DNA of 64,000 bases from Pseudomonadota bacterium (GTDB taxonomy: Bacteria; Pseudomonadota; Gammaproteobacteria; Burkholderiales; Thiobacteraceae), in assembly GCA_021812385.1 (NCBI GenBank), contig JAKANO010000010.1:1-64000 (forward strand), in the 5' to 3' direction. The position numbers were made by a program, and so were the translations under genes. Position 1 is the stretch's first letter; each line of letters opens with the position of its first letter. The notes under the pieces were generated by a model that made no database searches, was not told where the DNA came from, and was given only the letters and a program-made list of their open reading frames with translations. Shown piece after piece: positions 47,735-56,817 of this stretch.

Positions 47735-48601
47735 ATGAACACCGCACGCACACCGCCCACCCAGGATCTGACGCAGACTCATCCCGCGCTTGGCATCCTG
47801 CGCCTGGCGGCCCTATCCGCCAGCCCGGATTGGGCGCCGGATGACGAGACGCTGGATCTCATGTTCGAGCAAGTGGAAGCCGGCGCACTCAATGACATGA
47901 CGCCGGCCGTGGTGTGGCCGGAACTGGTGCGCGGGCTGATGGCCCAGGCGCCCTCTAATATGTTGCGCGCCCTGTACGCCTGTGGCGCGCTCACTGAGGT
48001 ATTGCCCGAGGTAGCGGCCTTGTTCGGCGTGCCGCAGATTGCCGACGATCCGCCGCAAGTCGACATCGGCCAGCATCTGCTACGTGTATTGGACGAAGCG
48101 GCGCGCTGCGATGCGCCGCTATGCGTGCGCTTCGCCGCGCTGGTGATGAATGTCGGCAAGGCGGACTCTCCGCCCGAGCATCTGCCGGTGCACTATCGCC
48201 ACGTCGAGCGCGGCCGGCCGCGCATCGAGGCGATGTGCGAGCGCTTCGGTGTTCCCGATGACTGCCGCGAGCTGGCCTTGCTGGCGCTCGCCGAATGCGA
48301 GCGCGTGCACCGCGTATCGGAAGTGCGCGCCGGCCCGGTGGCGGCGATGCTGGAGCGCTTGGGGGCCTTCGACCAGCCGCAATGCTTCGCGCAATTGATG
48401 ACGCTTTGCGCTTGCGATTATCGCGCCTATCCGGGGCGCACCACACAAGCCTATCCCAAGGCCGCCTTGCTGGACATCGCGCTAAAGGCATGCGCCGGCG
48501 TTGCTGAAACTGGGCACAGCGCCGACACCTTGCAAGAAGCCCGCGCCGTGGTGATCGCCGTCGCGTTTCGCTCGGAGCGTTGGTCGGATCGGGCGGAGTA
48601 A
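47735..48601 (+). CDS. CCA tRNA nucleotidyltransferase-derived protein lacking the nucleotidyltransferase domain; HD motif lost
   Basis: VWPELVRGLMAQAPSNMLRALYACGALTEVLPEVAALFGVPQ resembles bacterial Cca central/C-terminal region; HDxGK position reads NVGK. Confidence 0.75.
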   Translation: MNTARTPPTQDLTQTHPALGILRLAALSASPDWAPDDETLDLMFEQVEAGALNDMTPAVVWPELVRGLMAQAPSNMLRALYACGALTEVLPEVAALFGVPQIADDPPQVDIGQHLLRVLDEAARCDAPLCVRFAALVMNVGKADSPPEHLPVHYRHVERGRPRIEAMCERFGVPDDCRELALLALAECERVHRVSEVRAGPVAAMLERLGAFDQPQCFAQLMTLCACDYRAYPGRTTQAYPKAALLDIALKACAGVAETGHSADTLQEARAVVIAVAFRSERWSDRAE

Positions 48602-48615
48602 ATAGGCAAATAAAA

Positions 48616-48963
48616 ATGAACGGCATCGCTCCCCACCCGGCTGCGCAATGGGCGCTCGATATCGACTTCGATCCGGAACAGGTGGACTGCACCACCACCG
48701 TGGTGCTGAAGATCCTCGACAACAAGTGCAAGATGCTGCCCGGCGAAAAGGCAGCCGTAATGGCGATCTACGACGCCGTCAGGCACTGTAGCGCACCGCT
48801 GTTCGAGAGCGCGGTGCATGAAGCGATTAGCGCGGCGCGCCTGCACCCTGACCCTGCGGTGCTCGACACCATCCACCAACTCCGCGTGCAGGCCGAAGCG
48901 GCGATCCCCAAGCCAGTGATGAAGCGCTACAAGGCCTTCCTGCGCGACGGACTGTTCGGTTAA
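48616..48963 (+). CDS. Hypothetical protein
   Basis: 115-aa frame from ATG 48616, adjacent to next gene with no gap. Confidence 0.7.
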   Translation: MNGIAPHPAAQWALDIDFDPEQVDCTTTVVLKILDNKCKMLPGEKAAVMAIYDAVRHCSAPLFESAVHEAISAARLHPDPAVLDTIHQLRVQAEAAIPKPVMKRYKAFLRDGLFG

Positions 48964-49296
48964 ATGATGAAGAACTACATCCCGGAACTCAGCGAGCAGC
49001 GCATGGTCAGTCATGCCCCGGACTGGCCGGTCGATTTTGGAACGGACCGCGACTACATCTACTCCACCCTAAGAGCAGTTGAGCAGCGCTTCGGGCTGGA
49101 AGGCTTCCCCGGTTTCGCTCAGGAACAGATACCGGCCCGCGCGCTGATCAAGCAACTCATCGTGTGGTGGCGCACCCTTGAACCCGCCAACGAAATGCAG
49201 CAGCGTGCTTATGGCCGCCTTCCGGGCGCTATCCGGCTTATCGATACTTTTTCCACCTGGTTGATAGAGCACGCCGGCAAAGAACATCGGGATTGA
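48964..49296 (+). CDS. Hypothetical protein
   Basis: 110-aa ORF directly after the previous stop. Confidence 0.7.
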   Translation: MMKNYIPELSEQRMVSHAPDWPVDFGTDRDYIYSTLRAVEQRFGLEGFPGFAQEQIPARALIKQLIVWWRTLEPANEMQQRAYGRLPGAIRLIDTFSTWLIEHAGKEHRD

Positions 49297-49316
49297 TACT
49301 AGCTTACCGGGCGATC

Positions 49317-49410
49317 TGTAGCGCCGGCATCCTTGCCGGCAACAAACTCGATCCTGAGAATCGACCTTCTGCTCTATCTCCTAGGTTGCCGGCTGGTAGC
49401 CGGCGCTACA
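49317..49410. repeat. Long palindromic intergenic repeat
   Basis: TGTAGCGCCGGCATCCTTGCCGGCAAC ... GTTGCCGGCTGGTAGCCGGCGCTACA; both halves also form own stems. Confidence 0.75.
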
Positions 49411-49456
49411 TGGCAGCGGCGCTTGCAAACATTGTCTTTGCGGACGACCAGCAAAT

Positions 49457-49786
49457 TCAAGAGACGCGGCAAGGCGTGATATCGGCAGTATCGATCAGCA
49501 CTTCTCCACGCTCGATCTTCAGCGGATATTCAGCGAGGGTGCACGGCTTGCCTTTAATGCAAGCGCCCGATGCGCCATCGAATTCCCAGTCGTGGTGAGC
49601 GCAGGTCAACACCGTTCCATTGAAGCGCGCATCGGCCAAGGGCTCGTTGGAATGCGGACACATGCCCTGGAAGGCGCGCGGCTGGCCATCCTGCGGCCAT
49701 ACGATCAAGACCAGCGTACGGTTGACCACCGCCACTTCATATTTACCTTTTCTTAATTCGTTTTCTTCACATGCCTTTGCAAACAT
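49457..49786 (-). CDS. Rieske [2Fe-2S] protein (toluene monooxygenase ferredoxin-like)
   Basis: CPHSNEPLADARFNGTVLTCAHHDWEFDG. Confidence 0.9.
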   Translation of the reverse strand: MFAKACEENELRKGKYEVAVVNRTLVLIVWPQDGQPRAFQGMCPHSNEPLADARFNGTVLTCAHHDWEFDGASGACIKGKPCTLAEYPLKIERGEVLIDTADITPCRVS

Positions 49787-49835
49787 CGCGCTTCCCTTTC
49801 GGAGTGTTTATATAGAAACCAGGCCGCCATGCATC

Positions 49836-50147
49836 TCAGGTGGAAATAAACACAAATTGTCCCGCCTTCAAATCCGGGTAGTTATCCCGTAGCGCTTGCG
49901 TGATTTTTCCGACTAGCCCCTTATCGCTCGCGGCGGATGGTCCGACAAAATCGGTGCCCTGGTGCCAGGTCTCAAAAAAGCAATGCAGGGTTTGGTCGTA
50001 GGACGCATCGGTGGGCGCGGTCTTGTCATGCAGCGCGGCGATCCCGCTTTTGTCGACTTCCAGGCGCCAATCCCGGTCATCGCCCACCGATCCCAACAGC
50101 GCCGAGACATCGGCGTTCGTCCATTCCAGATTCAAATCGATAGCCAT
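49836..50147 (-). CDS. Hypothetical protein in the Rieske block
   Basis: 103-aa ORF, co-directional. Confidence 0.65.
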   Translation of the reverse strand: MAIDLNLEWTNADVSALLGSVGDDRDWRLEVDKSGIAALHDKTAPTDASYDQTLHCFFETWHQGTDFVGPSAASDKGLVGKITQALRDNYPDLKAGQFVFIST

Positions 50148-50166
50148 GCCTTAATCCTTTCTTGCT

Positions 50167-50559
50167 TCAATCGCCACGATCCAGCCCATCTTCTTCGGCC
50201 AATTCCACGCCGGTCACGCACACATCGCCGTCGTCGATCACTAACGTAATCGGAGTCAATTGCTCACCCTTACAGGGCCCAATGAAGCAGTGCCCGGTGT
50301 CCAAGTCGAACTGGGCGCGATGATTGCCGCAGGTAAAGAAGTTGCCTTCCGCATCCATGAACTGTCCGTGCTCCGTATCCAAGCGACTGCCGGTATGGGG
50401 ACAGACGTTTTCGAATCCAAAAAATCGAGTGCCCCTGCGCGAAATCACGATGGGCCAAGGTTTGCTTTCACCCGTCTCCGAACGCACAGCCAGCCAAAAT
50501 CCTCGCGGCTGATCTTCGTCGATTTCGTTCGTGCGACAAATTGCAAATAGCTCGTTCAT
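50167..50559 (-). CDS. Rieske [2Fe-2S] protein
   Basis: CPHTGSRLDTEHGQFMDAEGNFFTCGNHRAQFD. Confidence 0.88.
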   Translation of the reverse strand: MNELFAICRTNEIDEDQPRGFWLAVRSETGESKPWPIVISRRGTRFFGFENVCPHTGSRLDTEHGQFMDAEGNFFTCGNHRAQFDLDTGHCFIGPCKGEQLTPITLVIDDGDVCVTGVELAEEDGLDRGD

Positions 50560-50597
50560 ATTGGGTATCCCGTTTCAAGTGATGGATGGAAGACAAT

Positions 50598-50999
50598 TTA
50601 TTCTGGCTGATTGCGCATGAAATCCGCGGTCTTGAAGAAGGCTTGCTGCAACTCCGCGCGCAGCTCTGCCGCAAGCCCGATCTCCTGCATGGCGCGCAGC
50701 ATGCACGCCATCCACTGATCGCGCTCGCTCACGCCTATGGCAAAGGGCATGTGGCGTTGACGTAAGAATGGCTGGCCAATGCGTTCGCTAAAAAGCTTGG
50801 GGCCGCCCATCCACTCGCTCAAGAACCAATACAGCTTGTTGCGCGATTCGCCCAGATCCTGCGGATGCAATTTGCGGACGCCGTAATAATCCGGATCCTC
50901 GTCCATCAGATCGTAAAACTTATCGACCAGTCCGCGCACGGCTTCCGCCCCGCCCAGCCGGTGAAAATGGGGATTTGCGTTGATGACTACAGTGTTCAT
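50598..50999 (-). CDS. Truncated haemoglobin
   Basis: HRLGGAEAVRGLVDKFYDLMDEDPDYYGVRKLHP ... GPKLFSERIGQPFLRQRHMPFAIGVSERDQWMACM. Confidence 0.92.
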   Translation of the reverse strand: MNTVVINANPHFHRLGGAEAVRGLVDKFYDLMDEDPDYYGVRKLHPQDLGESRNKLYWFLSEWMGGPKLFSERIGQPFLRQRHMPFAIGVSERDQWMACMLRAMQEIGLAAELRAELQQAFFKTADFMRNQPE

Positions 51000-51037
51000 G
51001 ATGGCTGTCCCCTTAAGCTTCCGAATGGGCTTGTGCT

Positions 51038-51060
51038 GTAAGGTTTGTAGCAAACCTTAC
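51038..51060. promoter_or_regulatory. Perfect palindrome upstream of the haemoglobin gene
   Basis: GTAAGGTTTG-TAG-CAAACCTTAC, no downstream T-run. Confidence 0.5.
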
Positions 51061-51241
51061 GTTTTACGAGCGGCTTAGGGAATAAAGCAGAATATGTACC
51101 AGCTATTGGTGAGGGCCGCGCAAATGGTAGGTCAAATTTGAAGGTTTCAGCGTGCCGTACCCAGCGTCGTGATCACAGAGAAAGTTAGGCTCAGTGAACC
51201 GGTGGAGAGTGAACCCTAGTTCAGCACGACGAAGCGATCCG

Positions 51242-54200
51242 CTAACGACATGATTTCGCAAGGGGCGCCGTGGACTGATCAACGCAACTCGCCCCAAGAA
51301 GCTCGATCAACTCCTGCGCGCCCAGAGGCTTGCTGAACAAGTAGCCTTGCATCTCGTCGCAACCATGCGCGCACAGGAAGTCGCGTTGCGCTTCCGTCTC
51401 GACGCCCTCTGCGATTACCGTGCGCTGGAGGCTATGCGCCATGGCGATGATGGCCGTGGCAATCGCGGCATCGTCGGCATTCTGCGGCAAGCCATCCACG
51501 AAAGATTTGTCGATCTTGATCTTGTCGAGGGGGAAACGCTTCAGATAGCTCAAGGAAGAATAGCCGGTGCCAAAGTCGTCGATGGCCAGGGTGACGCCGA
51601 TTGCCTTGAGCGCGCCGAGCGTCGTGATTGCGCGTTCGGCATCCTTCATCAGCACGCTCTCGGTCACTTCAACTTCCAGCAGGCGCGCAGGGAGGCCCGA
51701 TGCTTCCAGGGCCGCTTCCACTTTTTCGCGAACGTGGTCCTGGCTAATTTGACGTCCGGAAACATTCACCGCAACCCGTACCGGCAGGCCCGCTTTGTTC
51801 CATACGTTGGCATCGGTACACGCGGTGCGGAGAACCCATTCGCCGATGGCGCCGATCACCCCGATGTCTTCTGCCAAGGGGATGAATATCGTGGGGGAGA
51901 TCATGCCACGGAGCGGATGCCGCCAACGCAGCAGTGCTTCGACCCCGATGACCTTGCCATTCTTGAGATCGACTTGGGGTTGATACTGGAGAAACAGTTC
52001 ACCGCGTTCGAGCGCACGGCGCAGGTCGTTTTCCAGCTCCAACTTTTCCAGACCCGCATCGGTCAACTCGTCGACAAAGAACTGGTAACAGTTTCGCCCC
52101 ATATCCTTCGCGCGGTACATGGCCGCGTCGGCGTTTTTCAATAGCGTGGTGATATCGTCGCCGTCCTGTGGGTAGAGGCTGATCCCAATACTCAAACTCG
52201 CCACAAGATCATGCCCTGCCAGCGTCATCGGCCGGCCCACCTCGGCCAACAAGCGGGCGGCAAGGAGCGCCGCGTCGGCCGGCTGACTAACATCCTGCAG
52301 GATCACGACGAATTCATCGCCGCCCATCCGGGCCACGGTGTCTTCTTCCCGCATGCAGGCGGCAAGACGCCGTGCAACCTCCTGCAACATCTGGTCGCCC
52401 ACATCATGCCCCAAGGTATCGTTGACCACCTTGAACCGGTCCAGATCGACGAACAGCAGCGCCACGCCTTCATCATGCCTGTGCGCCCGAACCAGTGCCT
52501 GCTCCAGGCGATCGCGAAACAAGGTACGATTCGGCAGTCCCGTTAGCGCGTCATGGTGAGCCGCATACTCGAGCTTGTCCTGCGATGCCTTCAGCGTGGA
52601 AATGTCCGAAAAAACGCCAATATAATTGATGATCGCGTTGTTCTTGTCGCGCACTTCGCTCACATTGAGCCACTCGGGGTAGGCGACACCGTCCTTAGTG
52701 CGATTCCAGATTTCCCCCTGCCAGCGACCTGTGGCATTGAGGGCCTGCCACATAGCCTGGTAGAACGCATCCGTATGTCGTCCGGACTTGAGCATGCTCG
52801 GGGACTTGCCGATGGCTTCGGCTTCCGTGTAGCCAGTGATTCGTGTGAATGCATCGTTTACCGCTTCGATGCGCAAGTCGCGCCCTGCAATGATCACGCC
52901 CTCATTGGTGTTCTCGAACACGGATGCCGCCTGGCGCAATTGCTGCTCGGCAATCTTGTACTCGGTAATATCCTGCACTGTCCCAAACATGCGCGCAGGA
53001 CGGCTATCGAGGTCGAGAGTAACTTCACCCCGTTCCTGTACCTCGCGCGTTGCTCCGTCGGGACGGACAATCCGGTGTTCGATCCGATAGGGCTTAGATC
53101 CATCCAGCGCATCCTTGACCGCCTGTTGGACGCGGTCCCGATCGTCAGGATGGATGACTTCGACAAATGCTTCATAAGTGGCGCCGAACCCTTCCGGTGA
53201 CAACCCGAAGATGTGGTAGATTTCATCGGACCAATGCAGGTCGCCGTGAACAATGTCCCAGTCCCAGCTTCCCATCCTGGCAATACGCTGCGCCTCCGCG
53301 AGCCGCTCCTCGCTTTGGCGCAATGCGACCTCGACCTTCTTGCGCTCGGTAATGTCGCGATCCATCCCACGGTAGCCGCGAAGCGATCCAGCCGGGTCAA
53401 AGACTGGCACGCAATTGGTCTCCAACACCACCAGGTGCCCGTCCTTGTGCCGATTCGTATTTTCAATACTGAAACACGGGCAGCGGGACGCCACAACTTC
53501 CGCGAAAATCGCCTTCACCCGCTCCGCCTCAGCTGGCGGCATCAGATCGAAAGGCGTCCGGCCGAGGACATCTTCCGGCGCATAGCCAAGGACATCTTTC
53601 ACCTTTGGGCTGACATAGGTGTAAGTGCCGCGCGTGTCCACTTCCCATACCCAATCGCTGCTCGATTCAACCAGATCTTTGAAGCGTGTGGCGTTGGCCT
53701 GTGCACGCTCAAGCGCTTCGCTCAAGCGCTGTGATTTTTCCCAGTTGAATATTCGAAGAATCTTGACGATGGCGAAAGCGGCCAGCACTGCGCAGATTGC
53801 GCGAAACAAATGGACCGGCGCATGGAAAGCATCGCGAAAAATGTCATGGTTAAGCCAGTTTGCCGGGAAGTAAGGCGCAGCCGGGACCACCAGCCCGCCA
53901 AACACGCCGTAGCCGATGAATGAAATACCCGCCAACGCAAAATAGCGTTTGACGCCCAGTTGCGCCAACTTGCTTTCTTCGGAACAGTAGTACAGGAAGA
54001 ATCCGAAGCCCGTCAAAACCGCAGCGGGAAAACCAACGAGGTAACGCACCCAAATGCGGAGGTCTACCAAGGAATCGCCATGGATGATGCCCGCGAGCAT
54101 TAATGCGCCGGCCAGCACGAGATAGATTGGACGGGATAAGAAGCGGCGTAGGTTGATGCGCGGCGGTGCATGGTCAACGGTGGCGAGGCGCACAATGCGA

Positions 54201-54451
54201 CGCCCGAATTCCAGCAAGAACGCGAAAGCGCCGAGCAGGAGACCCAAGCTAAGCGTGTCCATGGCTTTTCCCGAGCCATGAATCAGCGCCCACATATCCA
54301 ACCATTCGTGGGCTCCCAGTAGCAGACCGAAACCCGCCAGCAACCAGAGAATTCTGGACAAGGCGAAGGCGCTGTCCGGTCGGGGTTGGACAAGGATGGC
54401 GGCGCCGACCAATAACAGAGCAGCGCCAAATATAAGGAATACGATGTCCAT
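51242..54451 (-). CDS. Membrane-anchored PAS-GGDEF-EAL protein
   Basis: N-terminal TM segments, PAS repeats, ARMGGDEFVVIL, GVEALLRWRHP, AIDDFGTGYSSLSYLKRFP; start at MDIVFLIF preferred. Confidence 0.93.
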   Translation of the reverse strand: MDIVFLIFGAALLLVGAAILVQPRPDSAFALSRILWLLAGFGLLLGAHEWLDMWALIHGSGKAMDTLSLGLLLGAFAFLLEFGRRIVRLATVDHAPPRINLRRFLSRPIYLVLAGALMLAGIIHGDSLVDLRIWVRYLVGFPAAVLTGFGFFLYYCSEESKLAQLGVKRYFALAGISFIGYGVFGGLVVPAAPYFPANWLNHDIFRDAFHAPVHLFRAICAVLAAFAIVKILRIFNWEKSQRLSEALERAQANATRFKDLVESSSDWVWEVDTRGTYTYVSPKVKDVLGYAPEDVLGRTPFDLMPPAEAERVKAIFAEVVASRCPCFSIENTNRHKDGHLVVLETNCVPVFDPAGSLRGYRGMDRDITERKKVEVALRQSEERLAEAQRIARMGSWDWDIVHGDLHWSDEIYHIFGLSPEGFGATYEAFVEVIHPDDRDRVQQAVKDALDGSKPYRIEHRIVRPDGATREVQERGEVTLDLDSRPARMFGTVQDITEYKIAEQQLRQAASVFENTNEGVIIAGRDLRIEAVNDAFTRITGYTEAEAIGKSPSMLKSGRHTDAFYQAMWQALNATGRWQGEIWNRTKDGVAYPEWLNVSEVRDKNNAIINYIGVFSDISTLKASQDKLEYAAHHDALTGLPNRTLFRDRLEQALVRAHRHDEGVALLFVDLDRFKVVNDTLGHDVGDQMLQEVARRLAACMREEDTVARMGGDEFVVILQDVSQPADAALLAARLLAEVGRPMTLAGHDLVASLSIGISLYPQDGDDITTLLKNADAAMYRAKDMGRNCYQFFVDELTDAGLEKLELENDLRRALERGELFLQYQPQVDLKNGKVIGVEALLRWRHPLRGMISPTIFIPLAEDIGVIGAIGEWVLRTACTDANVWNKAGLPVRVAVNVSGRQISQDHVREKVEAALEASGLPARLLEVEVTESVLMKDAERAITTLGALKAIGVTLAIDDFGTGYSSLSYLKRFPLDKIKIDKSFVDGLPQNADDAAIATAIIAMAHSLQRTVIAEGVETEAQRDFLCAHGCDEMQGYLFSKPLGAQELIELLGASCVDQSTAPLAKSCR

Positions 54452-54668
54452 TACCTGGAAATCTTTCTCGACGGCCAAAGGTAGTTTGGATCGGTGTGCC
54501 CGCAAGCCATCCGCATAGACCGCCCACGAACTGCCTCGGGGCTTAAGGCGGCTAAACAGAACTGTGGGTTGCTTGGGGGCACCGCTTCGATACAAGAGCA
54601 ATATCGGACGAATATTCAATTGCTTGAGGTGCAGGAGTACCAGCAGACATCCTCAGAGGGGCGCTATC

Positions 54669-54797
54669 TCACCCCACCAACGCCACCGCCTTGATCTGCG
54701 CCCATACCTTGAGGCCCGGGCGCAGCTCCAGTTTGGTGGCGGAGCGCCGCGTGATGCGCGCGATCAGCGCGACACCGCCGGCGTTCAAGCGCACCAA
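54669..54797 (-). pseudogene. Remnant of a modC 3' end (TOBE domain C-terminus)
   Basis: 129 bp, roughly nine differences by eye from 56818-56946, including the stop codon. Confidence 0.85.
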
Positions 54798-55040
54798 CTC
54801 CACCCCCCAATCTCCCACGCATGCCTGAACGCGCTGCTCACCTTGTCAATCTCTTCAGCGGCAACGCCGTATTCCTCAAAACGATTTTTCCACTCGCGCA
54901 GGACGCGCCAGACTTTATCGACGCTCGCCAGTGCCTTGTCGTGCGTGAGACCGAAACGGGCGACCCAGCCCATGGCGCTGGCGAGGATGGCCAACAGTTC
55001 TCCATGCGCAGGATGCTGGCGCGGTTTCAACCCGCTCCAT
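54798..55040 (-). pseudogene. Remnant of a hipA 3' end
   Basis: [63 protein letters not shown] parallels intact HipA C-terminus LATLDNALSGYSRFGITLQDAHENIDRVWRAVREWKTYFEGYGVPGDEIKKVAPAFRHIDDV. Confidence 0.8.
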
Positions 55041-55173
55041 AGCTAAAAGTCCGTTAAAATATACAATAAACTTGTTTTGCCTTTAATTAACAACATAACT
55101 GTTGAAGATATAAAACACTGCTATGATGTATATGAATATAAACTTTAATTGATTTTAGTATCGAATAACGGAT

Positions 55174-55515
55174 ATGAAACGACAACAAGCCCCTGCCCTA
55201 TCACCTGAACTGGCCCAGCAACTCATCGCCCTCGGCCAGCGTTTGGCGCGCTTGCGCATTGCGCGGCGGATGCGCCAGGAAGATGCGGCGGCGCGCGCCG
55301 GCATATCGCGCAGTACGGCCGCGCTCATCGAAAAGGGGTCGGCTCGCTTGGCCATCGGACAAATCATTCGCTATCTCGACGCCATCGCGCCCGGAAAAAC
55401 CTTGACGCGACTGCTGACCGAAGAAGACCCGGCAGTGACTGCGCTATCCGCATCAGAGCGGCGGCGCCGGGCACGCACGCTATCCGAAGCCGAATTGAAA
55501 GAACTCGAATTCTGA
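55174..55515 (+). CDS. hipB: HipB-like XRE regulator/antitoxin
   Basis: LGQRLARLRIARRMRQEDAAARAGISRSTAALIEKGSARLAIGQIIRYLDAI; precedes hipA. Confidence 0.88.
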   Translation: MKRQQAPALSPELAQQLIALGQRLARLRIARRMRQEDAAARAGISRSTAALIEKGSARLAIGQIIRYLDAIAPGKTLTRLLTEEDPAVTALSASERRRRARTLSEAELKELEF

Positions 55516-55528
55516 TCGCGCCCCCAAC

Positions 55529-56812
55529 ATGAGTACGAATCCCATCAATCGCAAGTTGGCCGTTTTCATCCATCTGGACGATCAATTCGTTCCGGCCGGG
55601 CTCCTAGGCATAACGGAAGCCGGGACGGACGTGCTCGCGTCCGAGTTCAAATACGGCCTGCTGTATCTCGATCGCGGGAACGCCATCGAGGTCGATCCGG
55701 TCAGCCTTTCCATCCAAGACAAGGGCGCGATTCGCGGTAAGGCATTGCTGCCGGTCGAGGGGCTCACGCTGTTCGGCGGGATACGCGACGCCGCGCCCGA
55801 TGCCTGGGGGCGCCGCGTAATCGAAGCCCGCCTGCAAGCGCCCATGAATAGCCTGCCGGAATCCACCTATCTGTTGCAGGCCGGCAGCCAACGCGTCGGT
55901 GCGCTCGATATCCGCCCAGCGCTGGACAGCCCGCCGATCACGATTCGCAATTCGGTGCATCGCCTCGAATATCTGATGGAAGCCGCCGACCGCATCGAAC
56001 AGGGCCAAGCGATTCCGTCGCAACTGGAAGATATTTTCGATGCCGGCAGCAACTTGGGCGGCATGCGGCCGAAGGCCACCGTCGAGGACGATGACGGCAC
56101 GTTGTGGCTCGCCAAATTTCCATCCCAGGGCGAACGCATGGATGTTCCCTGCATCGAAGCGGCCACCATGCGCCTCGCCGCCGAAGCCGGGCTGGACGTG
56201 CCGGCGGTAAAAACCGAAACCTTGCGTGGCAAGACCGTCATGATGATTCGTCGTTTCGACCGGGAATGGGTCGATGGCAAGCAACAGCGCCGGCATATGG
56301 TGAGCGCCCTGACCATGCTCGCTTGCGACGAGCGCGCATCGCGCGAAAAAAGCTATGGCGAAATCGCCGACGCGATTCGCGCCAGGAACGCGGGGCCGCT
56401 GATCAAAAGCGACAACCAGGAATTATTCGCGCGGATGGTTTTCAATATCCTCGTCACCAATGACGACGATCATCTGCGCAACCACGCATTCTTGTGGAAC
56501 AGGAAAGTACAAGGCTGGGGCTTGTCGCCGCTCTACGACGTGATGCCGCGCCCGACCATGGCGACGGAGCGTTTTCTCCATCTTGGGGTGGGCCAGCAAG
56601 GCCGTCTGGCGACCCTGGATAATGCGCTATCGGGCTATTCACGCTTCGGCATCACGCTGCAAGATGCGCACGAAAATATTGATCGCGTGTGGCGTGCCGT
56701 GCGCGAGTGGAAGACCTACTTTGAAGGGTACGGCGTGCCCGGTGACGAGATCAAAAAGGTCGCGCCAGCGTTCAGACACATAGATGATGTGTTAACTCGA
56801 TCACACACTTAA
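55529..56812 (+). CDS. hipA: HipA-family serine/threonine kinase toxin
   Basis: LGGMRPKATVEDDDGTLWLAKFPS, NILVTNDDDHLRNHAFL, PLYDVMP. Confidence 0.93.
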   Translation: MSTNPINRKLAVFIHLDDQFVPAGLLGITEAGTDVLASEFKYGLLYLDRGNAIEVDPVSLSIQDKGAIRGKALLPVEGLTLFGGIRDAAPDAWGRRVIEARLQAPMNSLPESTYLLQAGSQRVGALDIRPALDSPPITIRNSVHRLEYLMEAADRIEQGQAIPSQLEDIFDAGSNLGGMRPKATVEDDDGTLWLAKFPSQGERMDVPCIEAATMRLAAEAGLDVPAVKTETLRGKTVMMIRRFDREWVDGKQQRRHMVSALTMLACDERASREKSYGEIADAIRARNAGPLIKSDNQELFARMVFNILVTNDDDHLRNHAFLWNRKVQGWGLSPLYDVMPRPTMATERFLHLGVGQQGRLATLDNALSGYSRFGITLQDAHENIDRVWRAVREWKTYFEGYGVPGDEIKKVAPAFRHIDDVLTRSHT

Positions 56813-56817
56813 TAAAC

